A stretch of DNA of 41,448 nt from Candidatus Uhrbacteria bacterium GW2011_GWF2_39_13 (GCA_000993535.1 LBWG01000007.1:1-41448), one strand, 5' to 3'; numbered from the stretch's first letter, positions 9,074-16,692 are shown. Numbers and translations: made by a program. Notes: generated by a model from the sequence alone, not told the origin.

Positions 9074-10071
9074 AAATTCTTTTAACAGGTGGCGCAGGAT
9101 TCATGGGATCTAACATGATCCACTATCTTCTTCGTGAATATCAAGATATTGAAGTGATCAATTTTGATGATTTGACGTATGCAGGGAATTTAGAAAGTTT
9201 GACGGACGTGGCCCAAGACCCACGCTACACATTTGTAAAAGGAAATATTATCGATACAAACGCTGTGGAGACTGCTATTCAAGGAGTCGATGTGGTGATT
9301 AATTACGCTGCAGAAACTCATGTCGATCGTTCTATTTTAGATCCTCGTGCCTTTATCGATACGAATATCTATGGCGTTTATAATATTTTGGAAGCCGTAC
9401 GCAAACACAAAATTCATCGCTATATACAGATTTCTACAGACGAAGTGTTCGGAGCTGTCCTAGAAGGAGAAAGTGATGAACAGTCCAAGTTTGAACCTCG
9501 CTCGCCTTATTCTGCTTCAAAAGCAGCCGGGGATCATTTATGCGCGGCGTACGCCATTACCTACGGAGTTCCGGTCATTGTTACGCATTCCTGTAATTTT
9601 TACGGCCCCTATCAGTTTCCAGAAAAGCTCATTCCTTTGTTTACCATGAACTTGATTGAGGGAAAGAAGGTTCCTGTTTATGGAGATGGCCAGCAAGTAC
9701 GAGAGTGGATCTTTACCCATGATCATTGCCGAGCCGTTGACGTCATCATGCGCAAAGGCAATCCAGGTGAAATTTACAATATTGGAACAGGATATCGTGT
9801 GCCTAATTTGGAGGTTATCAAACAAATGCTTGATCTCACAGGGCGTGGAGAGGAAGCCATTGAATACGTGCTAGACCGTCCGGGGCATGATCGTCGGTAC
9901 GCCGTGAACTCAAATAAATTAAGAACCGAACTTGGTTGGGAACCTCAGGTAAGTTTCGAAGAAGGTCTTGCAAAAACAGTGGAATGGTACAAAAACAATC
10001 CAGATTGGATTAACCGTTGTCGGACAGGGGAATACAAAGAATATTATTTAAAACAGTACGGCAATAAATAA
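9070..10071 (+). CDS. rmlB: dTDP-glucose 4,6-dehydratase
   Basis: The 333-residue enzyme converts dTDP-glucose to dTDP-4-keto-6-deoxyglucose, step two of dTDP-rhamnose synthesis. It has the NAD-binding Rossmann motif GGAGFMGSN (7-15), the family string YAAETHVDRS (79-88), the catalytic Thr-Asp-Glu at 123-125 and the Tyr147-x3-Lys151 pair in YSASK. The length is normal for RmlB. It is the last gene of the envelope operon, overlapping the upstream membrane protein by 4 nt. RmlD-like and RmlA-like genes lie a few hundred to a few thousand bases downstream, while no rmlC is visible here. A related sugar-nucleotide 4,6-dehydratase specificity is possible but less likely. Confidence 0.92.
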   Translation: MKILLTGGAGFMGSNMIHYLLREYQDIEVINFDDLTYAGNLESLTDVAQDPRYTFVKGNIIDTNAVETAIQGVDVVINYAAETHVDRSILDPRAFIDTNIYGVYNILEAVRKHKIHRYIQISTDEVFGAVLEGESDEQSKFEPRSPYSASKAAGDHLCAAYAITYGVPVIVTHSCNFYGPYQFPEKLIPLFTMNLIEGKKVPVYGDGQQVREWIFTHDHCRAVDVIMRKGNPGEIYNIGTGYRVPNLEVIKQMLDLTGRGEEAIEYVLDRPGHDRRYAVNSNKLRTELGWEPQVSFEEGLAKTVEWYKNNPDWINRCRTGEYKEYYLKQYGNK

Positions 10072-10098
10072 AAAACCACCCGTCTCGTAAGAGGGTGG
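10065..10098 (-). terminator. Minus-strand intrinsic terminator between convergent genes
   Basis: CCACCC (10076-10081) pairs with GGGTGG (10093-10098). Read on the minus strand, the stem is followed by a run of T (TTTTTTATTT), so it ends transcription of the secreted two-TM protein. The reverse direction lacks a T run. Confidence 0.8.
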
Positions 10099-10121
10099 CT
10101 CGGAGATTGGAAGAGAGGGGA

Positions 10122-10709
10122 TTAGGCGAAAATCATCAAGGAACTGATGATTATCACTGCGACAAAAGCGACCGCATGTGCGATGGCCCAGTCGTCGACA
10201 TCCCAATTTCCCTTGGGATTGGGTTCAATGAGGGTGTATTCTTTTTCACCGAAGAATCCACCACCTCGTTTGGTCATAACTCGTCGGGGAAAACACAGAC
10301 GTCTGTAAGACCACAGAAGTGTCAGAGATGTCAGAAAAAAGAACGGAACGCCGACGATGGCTCCCATGAGTTTTTTGACGACGACGATCATGTCGTCCCC
10401 CATGATTTTCCAGGCGATCATCGCCATCGTGAACTGGCCTACGTCCGTATCGGCAAATTTTGCCACTTCGGTGTTCACGGCACCGAGAGCCCCAGATACA
10501 CCTTCGCCGATTTCTTTGCCGATGCCGGCATATTTGCCAGCTTGCTCGAGGTTGGTCAGAGCTTCCCCAGCCTTGATCTGCGCGATCTGACCTTCTGTCA
10601 GCTGACTCGCGGGCACTACATAGGTTACCCCCCCCTGTTCCTGAGCCATCACCATGAATGATGAGCAAAGCATGAGCGCGGTCAACAACATCATTACGAT
10701 CCTGGACAT
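10122..10709 (-). CDS. Secreted/membrane protein with signal peptide and two TM helices, unknown function
   Basis: The 195-residue protein has a clear signal peptide (about 1-22, ending in MVMAQ). A mature region of about 65 residues, rich in small residues, Gln and Glu, follows. Next come a long hydrophobic helix (about 110-135, KKLMGAIVGVPFFFLTSLT), a basic loop (YRRLCFPRRVMTKR) and a final helix at the C terminus. I do not recognise the family. It is a one-gene unit with a good promoter, a rare strong Shine-Dalgarno (AAGGAG, six nt from ATG) and its own terminator. GC looks higher than in the neighbours, so it may be acquired or highly expressed. Confidence 0.7.
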   Translation of the reverse strand: MSRIVMMLLTALMLCSSFMVMAQEQGGVTYVVPASQLTEGQIAQIKAGEALTNLEQAGKYAGIGKEIGEGVSGALGAVNTEVAKFADTDVGQFTMAMIAWKIMGDDMIVVVKKLMGAIVGVPFFFLTSLTLLWSYRRLCFPRRVMTKRGGGFFGEKEYTLIEPNPKGNWDVDDWAIAHAVAFVAVIIISSLMIFA

Positions 10710-10765
10710 GACTTCTCCTTAATTCTCCCCTTTGGTTGTTTTTACTGACGATAGTGGGAGGATCG

Positions 10766-10794
10766 AGACTATCTTAAAAAAGCTTTTTTGTCAA
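10766..10794 (-). promoter_or_regulatory. Promoter of the secreted two-TM protein, with central palindrome
   Basis: On the minus strand TTGACA (10789-10794) is a perfect -35 box, 17 bp from a weaker -10, TAGTCT (10766-10771). The spacer holds a perfect 14-nt palindrome AAAAAAGCTTTTTT (10776-10789). The RmlD-like gene starts 17 nt away in the other direction, so a factor binding here could affect both genes. Confidence 0.6.
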
Positions 10795-10810
10795 TATTGT
10801 TACTAAAATT

Positions 10811-11728
10811 ATGAAAATTCTCATTTTTGGAAAAGGATATATGGGGGAACGCTGTGCGAGGGTATGGGCAGATGAAGCTATACTTTCTGAAGTACACATT
10901 AAATCCGTCGAAGACGCTTTAGAGGAAATTCAGCGCCATCAGCCAGACGCGGTTTTCAACGCGGCTGGGGTAAAAGGGAAACCTAATGTGGATTGGTGTG
11001 AAGATCATCCGTTTGAGACGATTCAGGGAAATACGCTGATGCCTTTGCTTTTGGCTTATGCATGCCAACAAGCTGGGGTGTATTTGTTGCACATGGGATC
11101 CGGATGTATTTTTTACGGAGATTCTCATCATGAAGATAAAGCGTGGAGAGAGGATGATTTTGGTAATCCAACTCCTGTGTATTCACGCAGCAAATGGGCC
11201 GCGGATTTGGCACTTTCAACCTTGCCCAACGTCGGCATCGCGCGCATTCGCATGCCTATTGACTGGATGCCTGCTCCTGGCAATTTGATCGACAAGCTCG
11301 CTGCGTTCCCTAAAGTGATTGACGTAGAAAATTCCGTGACGATCGTCGATGACATGGTGGACGTATTTTACCAATTACTGCAAAAGCAAGCTCCAGGCAT
11401 TTTTCATGTCACAAATCCAGGCACTATGCGCCACCGAGATTTGATTGAGCTTTACGAAGAACTAGTGGATCCAACTCATACAAACGAATGGATTCCAAAT
11501 GAAGAATTAGTCGCCAAGGGTCTAGCAACCAAAGGACGATCAAACAACAAGCTATCTTCGGAAAATTTAGCAAAGTTCGGAATCTCCATGAGACCTATCG
11601 AAGAAGCCCTACGAGAGACGCTGGAAAAATACGCCGCAGCCAAGAAAGAAGAAGAGCACGGTTGCGGAAACGGTGACAATTGTTGTGGCGGCGGATGTTG
11701 TGAAATAGGCGAGGGAGAGTGCTGTTAG
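10811..11728 (+). CDS. RmlD-like NAD(P)-dependent sugar-nucleotide reductase with cysteine-rich tail
   Basis: The 305-residue protein is a short-chain/extended SDR enzyme. The Rossmann start MKILIFGKGYMG has the glycines at 7, 9 and 12, and the active-site pair Tyr124-x3-Lys128 lies in YSRSK. The fold and the string GSGCIFYGD resemble dTDP-4-dehydrorhamnose reductase (RmlD), which makes dTDP-L-rhamnose from the 4-keto intermediate. RmlB and RmlA-like genes nearby support this, but other 4-keto reductase or epimerase activities are possible. The last ~21 residues are odd: seven Cys (285, 291, 292, 296, 297, 304, 305) among Gly and acidic residues, after a charged linker. This looks like a metal-binding appendage. 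The -10-like TATTGT ends 10 nt before the ATG. Confidence 0.8.
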   Translation: MKILIFGKGYMGERCARVWADEAILSEVHIKSVEDALEEIQRHQPDAVFNAAGVKGKPNVDWCEDHPFETIQGNTLMPLLLAYACQQAGVYLLHMGSGCIFYGDSHHEDKAWREDDFGNPTPVYSRSKWAADLALSTLPNVGIARIRMPIDWMPAPGNLIDKLAAFPKVIDVENSVTIVDDMVDVFYQLLQKQAPGIFHVTNPGTMRHRDLIELYEELVDPTHTNEWIPNEELVAKGLATKGRSNNKLSSENLAKFGISMRPIEEALRETLEKYAAAKKEEEHGCGNGDNCCGGGCCEIGEGECC

Positions 11729-11823
11729 CGAGTTTCCTCCTCATATTCCCTGGGCGAGGAGTCATCGACGAGTCGAAGGGTGCAGACGTATTTTCTCTTT
11801 GAATCCGCTAAGAGGCCTATTCA
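11729..11823 (+). other. Gap after the RmlD-like gene
   Basis: The gap holds a weak hairpin (CTCCTC/GAGGAG, about 11737-11762, 13-nt loop) without a T run, so termination here is uncertain. I see no other signal until the promoter at 11824. Confidence 0.3.
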
Positions 11824-11852
11824 TTGACGCGAAGAAATCTGCTTATTATACT
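11824..11852 (+). promoter_or_regulatory. Strong sigma70-type promoter of the toxin-antitoxin-like pair
   Basis: TTGACG (11824-11829) and TATACT (11847-11852) are separated by exactly 17 bp. Initiation would fall about 3-5 nt before the ATG at 11863, giving a nearly leaderless mRNA. A second TATAAT (11857-11862) touches the start codon. Confidence 0.7.
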
Positions 11853-11862
11853 AAGTTATAAT

Positions 11863-12015
11863 ATGACTGAAGAAAATATATCTTATAGCTCTACCCAGGC
11901 AAGGAAGATTGTTGCTGAATATATTGATCAGTCAGCTTTGCGTTTGACCAAGAGATTAAAAAAGGCCTATTCGGAACAAAAAAAGCAGACCGTCAAAGTT
12001 CGGTCGTATGTTTAA
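11863..12015 (+). CDS. Small protein, possible antitoxin
   Basis: The 50-residue protein is polar, highly basic in its C-terminal half (LTKRLKKAYSEQKKQ) and probably helical. I recognise no family. It is encoded just before, and overlaps by 8 nt, a 116-residue protein with features of the RelE/ParE fold, and has its own consensus promoter. Small charged protein first, larger second, with overlap, is the usual layout of type II toxin-antitoxin operons, so an antitoxin role is a reasonable inference. No DNA-binding motif is obvious. I start it at ATG 11863; an in-frame TTG at 11824 would lie inside the promoter. Confidence 0.5.
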   Translation: MTEENISYSSTQARKIVAEYIDQSALRLTKRLKKAYSEQKKQTVKVRSYV

Positions 12016-12358
12016 GATCTATTATCGGGAGGCGGTTATTTCAGCTATTACAAGCTTCATTCGTGCATACGAAGAAGCTTTTTTTGAACTCTATCGAGAT
12101 AGTGGTTTAGTGACGGAACAACAAATCATTGAAAACTATCGACGTTCAGCTCAAAAGTTGAACGAGCAAATCTTTTCAGAAATCGAAAACTATTTGAGTG
12201 TAAGACATGTACTCGGAAGGAAAGAACACAGACAATGGCATGAGTTTACATTTTACGTTGGAAGTCGTTTGGTAACAGTTTATTACACGACCGAGGATGC
12301 AGAAGCATTGAGAATAGTTGAAATGATTGGGATTGAACGAAAGCCGATTATCTTTTAA
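12008..12358 (+). CDS. Possible RelE/ParE-like toxin of a two-gene cassette
   Basis: The 116-residue protein begins with a beta strand (MFKIYYR), continues with two or three long helices (about 8-70) and ends with three strand-like segments: HEFTFYVGS, RLVTVYYTT and ALRIVEMIGIERKPI. Strand-helix-helix-sheet is the order of the RelE/ParE toxin fold. The ending resembles the last strands of that superfamily, but there is no clear sequence signature. Partner gene, 8-nt overlap and own promoter support a toxin-antitoxin pair. It lies alone between sugar-nucleotide genes, a common position for such mobile cassettes. If a toxin, it could act on mRNA, gyrase or another target. Confidence 0.5.
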   Translation: MFKIYYREAVISAITSFIRAYEEAFFELYRDSGLVTEQQIIENYRRSAQKLNEQIFSEIENYLSVRHVLGRKEHRQWHEFTFYVGSRLVTVYYTTEDAEALRIVEMIGIERKPIIF

Positions 12359-12394
12359 TGAATTGAGGAGTTGGCAAAAAAGATTTAAATCAAA

Positions 12395-12424
12395 TTGACT
12401 TTTTAAAAGGAAAAAGAGTAAAGT
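12395..12424 (+). promoter_or_regulatory. Promoter of the RmlA-like gene
   Basis: TTGACT (12395-12400) and TAAAGT (12419-12424) have an 18-bp spacer. The -10 box ends 9 nt before the ATG at 12434, so the mRNA is probably leaderless. Confidence 0.6.
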
Positions 12425-12433
12425 CGACCTACT

Positions 12434-13516
12434 ATGAAAGCTCTTATTGCTGCAGGAGGTCACGCAACACGATTGCGGCCGATTACTTGGACACACAATA
12501 AGCATATCATTCCACTGGCCAATAAACCGATGCTTTGGTATGTCTTGAAGAAAATCACTGATGTCGGGATTAAGGACATTATTATCAATGTCAATCCTGG
12601 AGACGTGAAGTATATGAGTGACCATTTAGGAGATGGTTCTGAATTCGGGGCTCATATTACTTATTTAGAACAACGCGGAGGAGCCAAAGGTTTAGCGCAT
12701 GTGGTTGCAAACGCAGAAGAATATCTCAAGGGCGAGCGCTTCCTTTTTTTCTTGGGAGATAACATCATTTTGGGAAGTATCAATCAGTTTGTTGACCGAT
12801 TTGAACGAGAACAGCTCGATTGTATGATTGCTCTTTCACATGTGAAGGATCCACATCGTTTTGGAGTCCCAGAATTTAATCCAGATGGAACCCTTAAACG
12901 CACCATTGAAAAACCTAAAGATCCTCCTTCTTCCTTTGCTGTGACAGGAATTTATCTTTTCAACGAAAAGTTTTTTGACGCGTATAAAACGATCGAGCCA
13001 TCCGAGCGCGGTGAGTATGAAATTACCGATGTTATTACTTGGTATATCCAAAATGGGAACGTCGGGCACGAAGAAATTACAGGCTGGTGGAAGGATACCG
13101 GCACACCTGACGCTTTGATCGAAGGGAACGCGTCGATTATGGACGACACGCCTCGTGAAGAATTTTGTGTCAATTGTCAGCTACACGAAGATACTCAAAT
13201 TCAAGGACCTGTTTCTATTGGAGTAGGAACAATCATTTCTGCCGATTGTCTTATTCGTGGGCCTGTTGTTATTGGAAAGGAATGTAAGATTGTCTCAAGT
13301 TATATCGGTCCATACACTTCCATTGGAAACAATGTCGAGATTACGAATTCAGAAGTAGAACATTCTATTTTATTTGATGGAGCCAAGATTGATACGACCC
13401 GTCGAATTGTGAACAGTCTGATCGGACTTAATGCTCATCTGGTTGATTGTAAGCGTTCGCACCCAAAAAGCGGTCATAGACTTATTATTGGTGATAACAG
13501 TTTTGTAGAGTTATAA
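12434..13516 (+). CDS. Sugar-1-phosphate nucleotidyltransferase, long RmlA type
   Basis: The 360-residue protein joins an N-terminal nucleotidyltransferase domain (about 1-235) to a C-terminal left-handed beta-helix (about 250-355) with hexapeptide-type repeats such as GPVSIGVGTIISADCLIRG. This is the build of the long glucose-1-phosphate thymidylyltransferases, which make dTDP-glucose from dTTP and glucose-1-phosphate. The nucleotide loop reads GGHATRLRP (8-16), where most relatives have GGxGTRLRP, so one Gly is Ala. FFLGDNI carries the metal-binding Asp. Nearby rmlB and rmlD-like genes favour dTDP-sugar synthesis. UDP-glucose or bifunctional acetyltransferase activities are alternatives. 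Confidence 0.85.
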   Translation: MKALIAAGGHATRLRPITWTHNKHIIPLANKPMLWYVLKKITDVGIKDIIINVNPGDVKYMSDHLGDGSEFGAHITYLEQRGGAKGLAHVVANAEEYLKGERFLFFLGDNIILGSINQFVDRFEREQLDCMIALSHVKDPHRFGVPEFNPDGTLKRTIEKPKDPPSSFAVTGIYLFNEKFFDAYKTIEPSERGEYEITDVITWYIQNGNVGHEEITGWWKDTGTPDALIEGNASIMDDTPREEFCVNCQLHEDTQIQGPVSIGVGTIISADCLIRGPVVIGKECKIVSSYIGPYTSIGNNVEITNSEVEHSILFDGAKIDTTRRIVNSLIGLNAHLVDCKRSHPKSGHRLIIGDNSFVEL

Positions 13517-13541
13517 AAAACAAGAATTTGGCTCTTGTTTT
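13517..13541. terminator. Bidirectional terminator between convergent genes
   Basis: AAAACAAGA (13517-13525) pairs with TCTTGTTTT (13533-13541) around a 7-nt loop. A/T tracts flank both sides, so it can stop the RmlA-like gene (plus) and the PEGA protein gene (minus), whose stop codon begins at 13542. Confidence 0.8.
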
Positions 13542-14879
13542 TTAGTTTTGTAATGGTCTTTGATACCAATCCCATTCAGAGAGTTTTTGTTGAAATAGAT
13601 GGAGAGTCTTTTCTTCCTTATCTATCCAGAAGATCCCTGGTAATTCTTTTAGAAGAACCGTTTGAGCAAGAATATGAGCACCGTCGAGGGTAAGTGCAAT
13701 AGTGTTCCCATGAGATTGATAGAGAACCGTTTTTCCTTCTGGATACCATTCTAGATGAGTAATAGGCTGACTCAATCGCAAAAGAGTGTTTGTTTCATGA
13801 TTGGTTTGAGCATACTGCTTAATATCATAACCACTTGAATAAAGCAGAGTCTCTCCGGAAACATCCCATTTCCACAAAGAGGCTTCTTCATTAAAGAGAA
13901 TAGGTTGTTCTTTATTGGTAGGGTCAATCAGAATAAGTCGATTTCGATGGTCATCATGCACACCGATCAGATTTTTAGGAGTTTCTACGAAAGTATATTC
14001 CCCGAGTGGAAGATACGTAATAATAGAAGCTGTTCCACTATCTTGGTAAGAGACAACGGTCTTAGTATGGCTCTGCGAAAGAGTAACTTCGTGTTCAGAG
14101 TAGCTCATGATATTTGAAGCTTTAAATGACAGAGGTGTTTGTTTTTGTGTTGAGAGAGAAAAACGCGAGATTTGATCTTCTGAAAGCAGATAAAGTTGAT
14201 CATTTTTACCCACATCCCACCAGATACGATCAATAGGATGTTCGGTTTCCGGGAGTTCAATCAGTTCTCCACTATTAACATGTGAAATCGTCATTTGAAT
14301 TTGTGATTCTTTGTGACGTTCAAGTGACAGAAAGGTTCCTTCTGCTGACCAAGAGAGGTTATAGCTACTTTTTGGATCATAAGGAAGTCGCATGAGAAGT
14401 TTTTTTTGAACATCTCCAACATGCACTCGCCAAACCTCAAGCCATGAACTTTCTTGTGTAATATAAGCGAAACTATCCGTTTTTGGATTGATCGACAGAC
14501 TCATCGGACTGATGATTTTTTCTTGTGTAGGCTGCTCATCTAAAAATAAGACAATATCATTGAGAATACGTGCTTCCCGACTCAAAAAAGAAAGTGAAGT
14601 TTCCCAAGGGAGATAACTTGTTTTTTGAAGTTGAATGAGATGTTCTCCAGGGACAATGGTATTGGTGACTATAGGAGTTCGATCTGCAGAAGGTATTTTA
14701 TCAATAAAAACAACAGCATTTCGAGGAATGCTTGAAATATTCAAGATAGCCGTGTGAACGATTCTTCCATGGGAAAGATCAAAACGGTAACCAGCGGTAT
14801 ACAGGACAATCAAAGGGGCTGAAATGAGAAAGGCAAACAAAAAGACAAGGAAGAGAATAAGACGAAAGGGTTTGGACAT
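13542..14879 (-). CDS. Membrane-anchored PEGA-domain protein with a beta-propeller-like region
   Basis: The 445-residue protein has an N-terminal membrane anchor (about 5-25, LFLVFLFAFLISAPLIVLY). A PEGA-like domain (about 38-105) follows, recognisable by SIPRNAVVFIDKIPSAD and the later PGEHLIQLQKTSYLPW; it usually lies outside the cell and may bind surface structures. The rest is a series of strand-turn-strand repeats (for example FAYITQESSWLEVWRV, FLSLERHKESQIQMTI), like a TolB/WD40-type propeller. I chose ATG 14879; an ATG ten codons upstream lies only 2 nt from the divergent ctpA start. Function is unknown, but a cell-surface adaptor or sensor fits. Confidence 0.75.
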   Translation of the reverse strand: MSKPFRLILFLVFLFAFLISAPLIVLYTAGYRFDLSHGRIVHTAILNISSIPRNAVVFIDKIPSADRTPIVTNTIVPGEHLIQLQKTSYLPWETSLSFLSREARILNDIVLFLDEQPTQEKIISPMSLSINPKTDSFAYITQESSWLEVWRVHVGDVQKKLLMRLPYDPKSSYNLSWSAEGTFLSLERHKESQIQMTISHVNSGELIELPETEHPIDRIWWDVGKNDQLYLLSEDQISRFSLSTQKQTPLSFKASNIMSYSEHEVTLSQSHTKTVVSYQDSGTASIITYLPLGEYTFVETPKNLIGVHDDHRNRLILIDPTNKEQPILFNEEASLWKWDVSGETLLYSSGYDIKQYAQTNHETNTLLRLSQPITHLEWYPEGKTVLYQSHGNTIALTLDGAHILAQTVLLKELPGIFWIDKEEKTLHLFQQKLSEWDWYQRPLQN

Positions 14880-14911
14880 ATCAGATTCTATTGTATATCC
14901 TGTAGACATCT

Positions 14912-16207
14912 ATGGCGATAACATCACGATTTTTTCCGCGTTCTTTCTCCTTGCTTGTTCTTTGTTTGGTAACCATCATTACCTTCAGTCTTGGATTTTT
15001 TATTGGAGAATCCAGAGGCGTTCAATCGGTTGTGCCACAAGGACAAGGACAGGTATTGGGTCAGGATGAGGTTCCATCTTATCTCCAAGAAGATATTGAT
15101 TTTAAGCAGTTTTGGAATATTTGGAGTTTAGTGAAAGAAGAATTTTATCGTCAACCTGTTTCAGATATTGATTTATATTATGGAGCACTTAAGGGTTTGG
15201 TGGCAGGGCTAGATGATCCTTATTCTGTATATTTTGATCCAGAAGAAGCTGCAGAATTTGCTGCCAATCTAGAAGGTTCTTTTGAAGGAATTGGAGCAGA
15301 GATCGGGATTAAAGATGACAAGCTTCAAATCGTTGCTCCTCTTAAGGGGATGCCTGCGGAACTTGCTGGTCTTCTTCCTGAGGATTGGATTGTGATGATT
15401 GATGGAACAGAAACAACTGGTATGAGTGTTGAGAAAGCTATTTCGCTTATTCGAGGAGAAAAAGGAACGGAAGTTGTTTTAACCATTAGTCGTGAAGAAA
15501 CAGATGAATTAATGGAAATTTCTCTTGTTCGAGATAAAATTGTGGTTGATAGTGTTAAATGGATGACAGATGGACAAAATGTCATGACCATTTCTATCTC
15601 TACGTTTAATCATGATACGTCAGCTCTTTTTACTCAGGCAATACAACAAGCTCTTGAACAGAATGTTGTGGGTATTATTCTTGATTTGCGCAGTAATCCA
15701 GGAGGATTACTTACCACAGCCATTGATATTTCCTCAGCCTGGGTTGGTTATGATCCTGTTGTGATCGAGCGCACAAAACAAGAGGCTAATACTTTTAAAG
15801 GAATTATGCCGCCACGTATTCAGGGTATTCCTACTGTTGTTCTTGTGAACGGTGGAAGTGCTTCTGCTTCTGAAATCGTTTCAGGTGCTCTGCAAGATTA
15901 TGGATATGCCGTGGTTGTGGGAACCCAAACATTCGGAAAGGGTTCTGTACAAGATTATCAACAACTTCCCGATGGATCCTCTGTAAAAATTACAACGGCT
16001 GAATGGTATACTCCAAAAGGACGCACCATTAACAAAACAGGTATTTCTCCAGATGTTGAGGTCCCTTATTCTTTGGAAGAGTATAAAGCAGGGATTGATC
16101 CTCAACATGATGTTGCTTTAGAGATTATTTTTGGAACCTATGAGCCAAAACAAGATGCGAGTCAAGAAGTCGATGCCACAAAAGATCCAACAACGGGTAT
16201 CAACTAG
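14912..16207 (+). CDS. ctpA: S41 family carboxyl-terminal processing protease (CtpA/Prc type)
   Basis: The 431-residue protease trims or degrades exported proteins from the C terminus. It has an N-terminal signal or anchor helix (about 12-31), a PDZ domain (about 120-205, with LAGLLPEDWIVMIDG) and an S41 catalytic domain. The catalytic set matches E. coli Prc in spacing: Ser318 in GGSASASE, Asp329 and Lys343 in FGKGSVQ (steps of 11 and 14). There are no C-terminal peptidoglycan-binding repeats, as in short CtpA/CtpB forms. The gene diverges from the PEGA protein gene, with 32 nt between the starts, and its end overlaps the NUDIX gene. Confidence 0.93.
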   Translation: MAITSRFFPRSFSLLVLCLVTIITFSLGFFIGESRGVQSVVPQGQGQVLGQDEVPSYLQEDIDFKQFWNIWSLVKEEFYRQPVSDIDLYYGALKGLVAGLDDPYSVYFDPEEAAEFAANLEGSFEGIGAEIGIKDDKLQIVAPLKGMPAELAGLLPEDWIVMIDGTETTGMSVEKAISLIRGEKGTEVVLTISREETDELMEISLVRDKIVVDSVKWMTDGQNVMTISISTFNHDTSALFTQAIQQALEQNVVGIILDLRSNPGGLLTTAIDISSAWVGYDPVVIERTKQEANTFKGIMPPRIQGIPTVVLVNGGSASASEIVSGALQDYGYAVVVGTQTFGKGSVQDYQQLPDGSSVKITTAEWYTPKGRTINKTGISPDVEVPYSLEEYKAGIDPQHDVALEIIFGTYEPKQDASQEVDATKDPTTGIN

Positions 16208-16682
16208 ACAGGTTCCTGAACGTTCTTTAAAAAAGGAACCAGTTCAACGAGAAGTATCTGCTGGAGGTATTGTTTTTCGTAAAGTAGGTAATACGATTTC
16301 TTTTGCGGTTATGAAAGATTCTTATGGGAAGTGGACATTTCCCAAAGGTCATGTGGAATTAGGTGAGGATTTAGAGGAAGCAGCCGCCCGTGAGACTCTT
16401 GAGGAATTAGGATTAGAACAAATTCGTTTATTGGATTATCTTGGGAAAATTGATATTTGGTTTCGGGATAAATTCTATAAAAAAGGACAGCTTATTCATA
16501 AAGATATTCATTATTATCTTTTTCAAACGCTTGCTGAGAGTGAACTTCATCCCGATCCTGAAGAACATGTCTATGAGGCAAAATGGGTCTCGTTGAGTAA
16601 AGTTGAGCGTGTCTCAAGTTATGCGGATATGGTTCCTATTGTGAAACGGGCTATTGAGATTTTGAAACAAACTCAAAAATAA
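16173..16682 (+). CDS. NUDIX hydrolase
   Basis: The 169-residue enzyme should hydrolyse a nucleoside diphosphate linked to another moiety. The NUDIX box is complete: Gly59, Glu65, Arg73-Glu74 and Glu77-Glu78 in the 23-residue frame starting GHVELGEDLEEAAARE. The preceding KWTFPKG is typical of the Ap4A/diadenosine polyphosphate hydrolase and MutT-like groups. Start choice is uncertain. In-frame ATGs lie at 16140, 16155 and 16173, all inside ctpA, and no start codon exists between 16173 and the conserved domain. The overlap with ctpA is therefore at least 35 nt. The N-terminal ~25 residues are basic and probably disordered. Substrate unknown. Confidence 0.88.
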   Translation: MPQKIQQRVSTRQVPERSLKKEPVQREVSAGGIVFRKVGNTISFAVMKDSYGKWTFPKGHVELGEDLEEAAARETLEELGLEQIRLLDYLGKIDIWFRDKFYKKGQLIHKDIHYYLFQTLAESELHPDPEEHVYEAKWVSLSKVERVSSYADMVPIVKRAIEILKQTQK

Positions 16683-16692
16683 TCCATTGTTT

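Noticed and set aside
10095-10668. Long frames in other frames over the secreted two-TM protein (plus 188 residues, minus 140 residues)
   Set aside because: They lack a signal peptide or family features and cover the better-supported gene, which has promoter, Shine-Dalgarno and terminator in agreement.
12176-12625. Minus-strand frame of 149 residues across the possible toxin and the RmlA-like start
   Set aside because: It runs through the promoter of the RmlA-like gene and through two genes on the other strand. No domain or start signal supports it.
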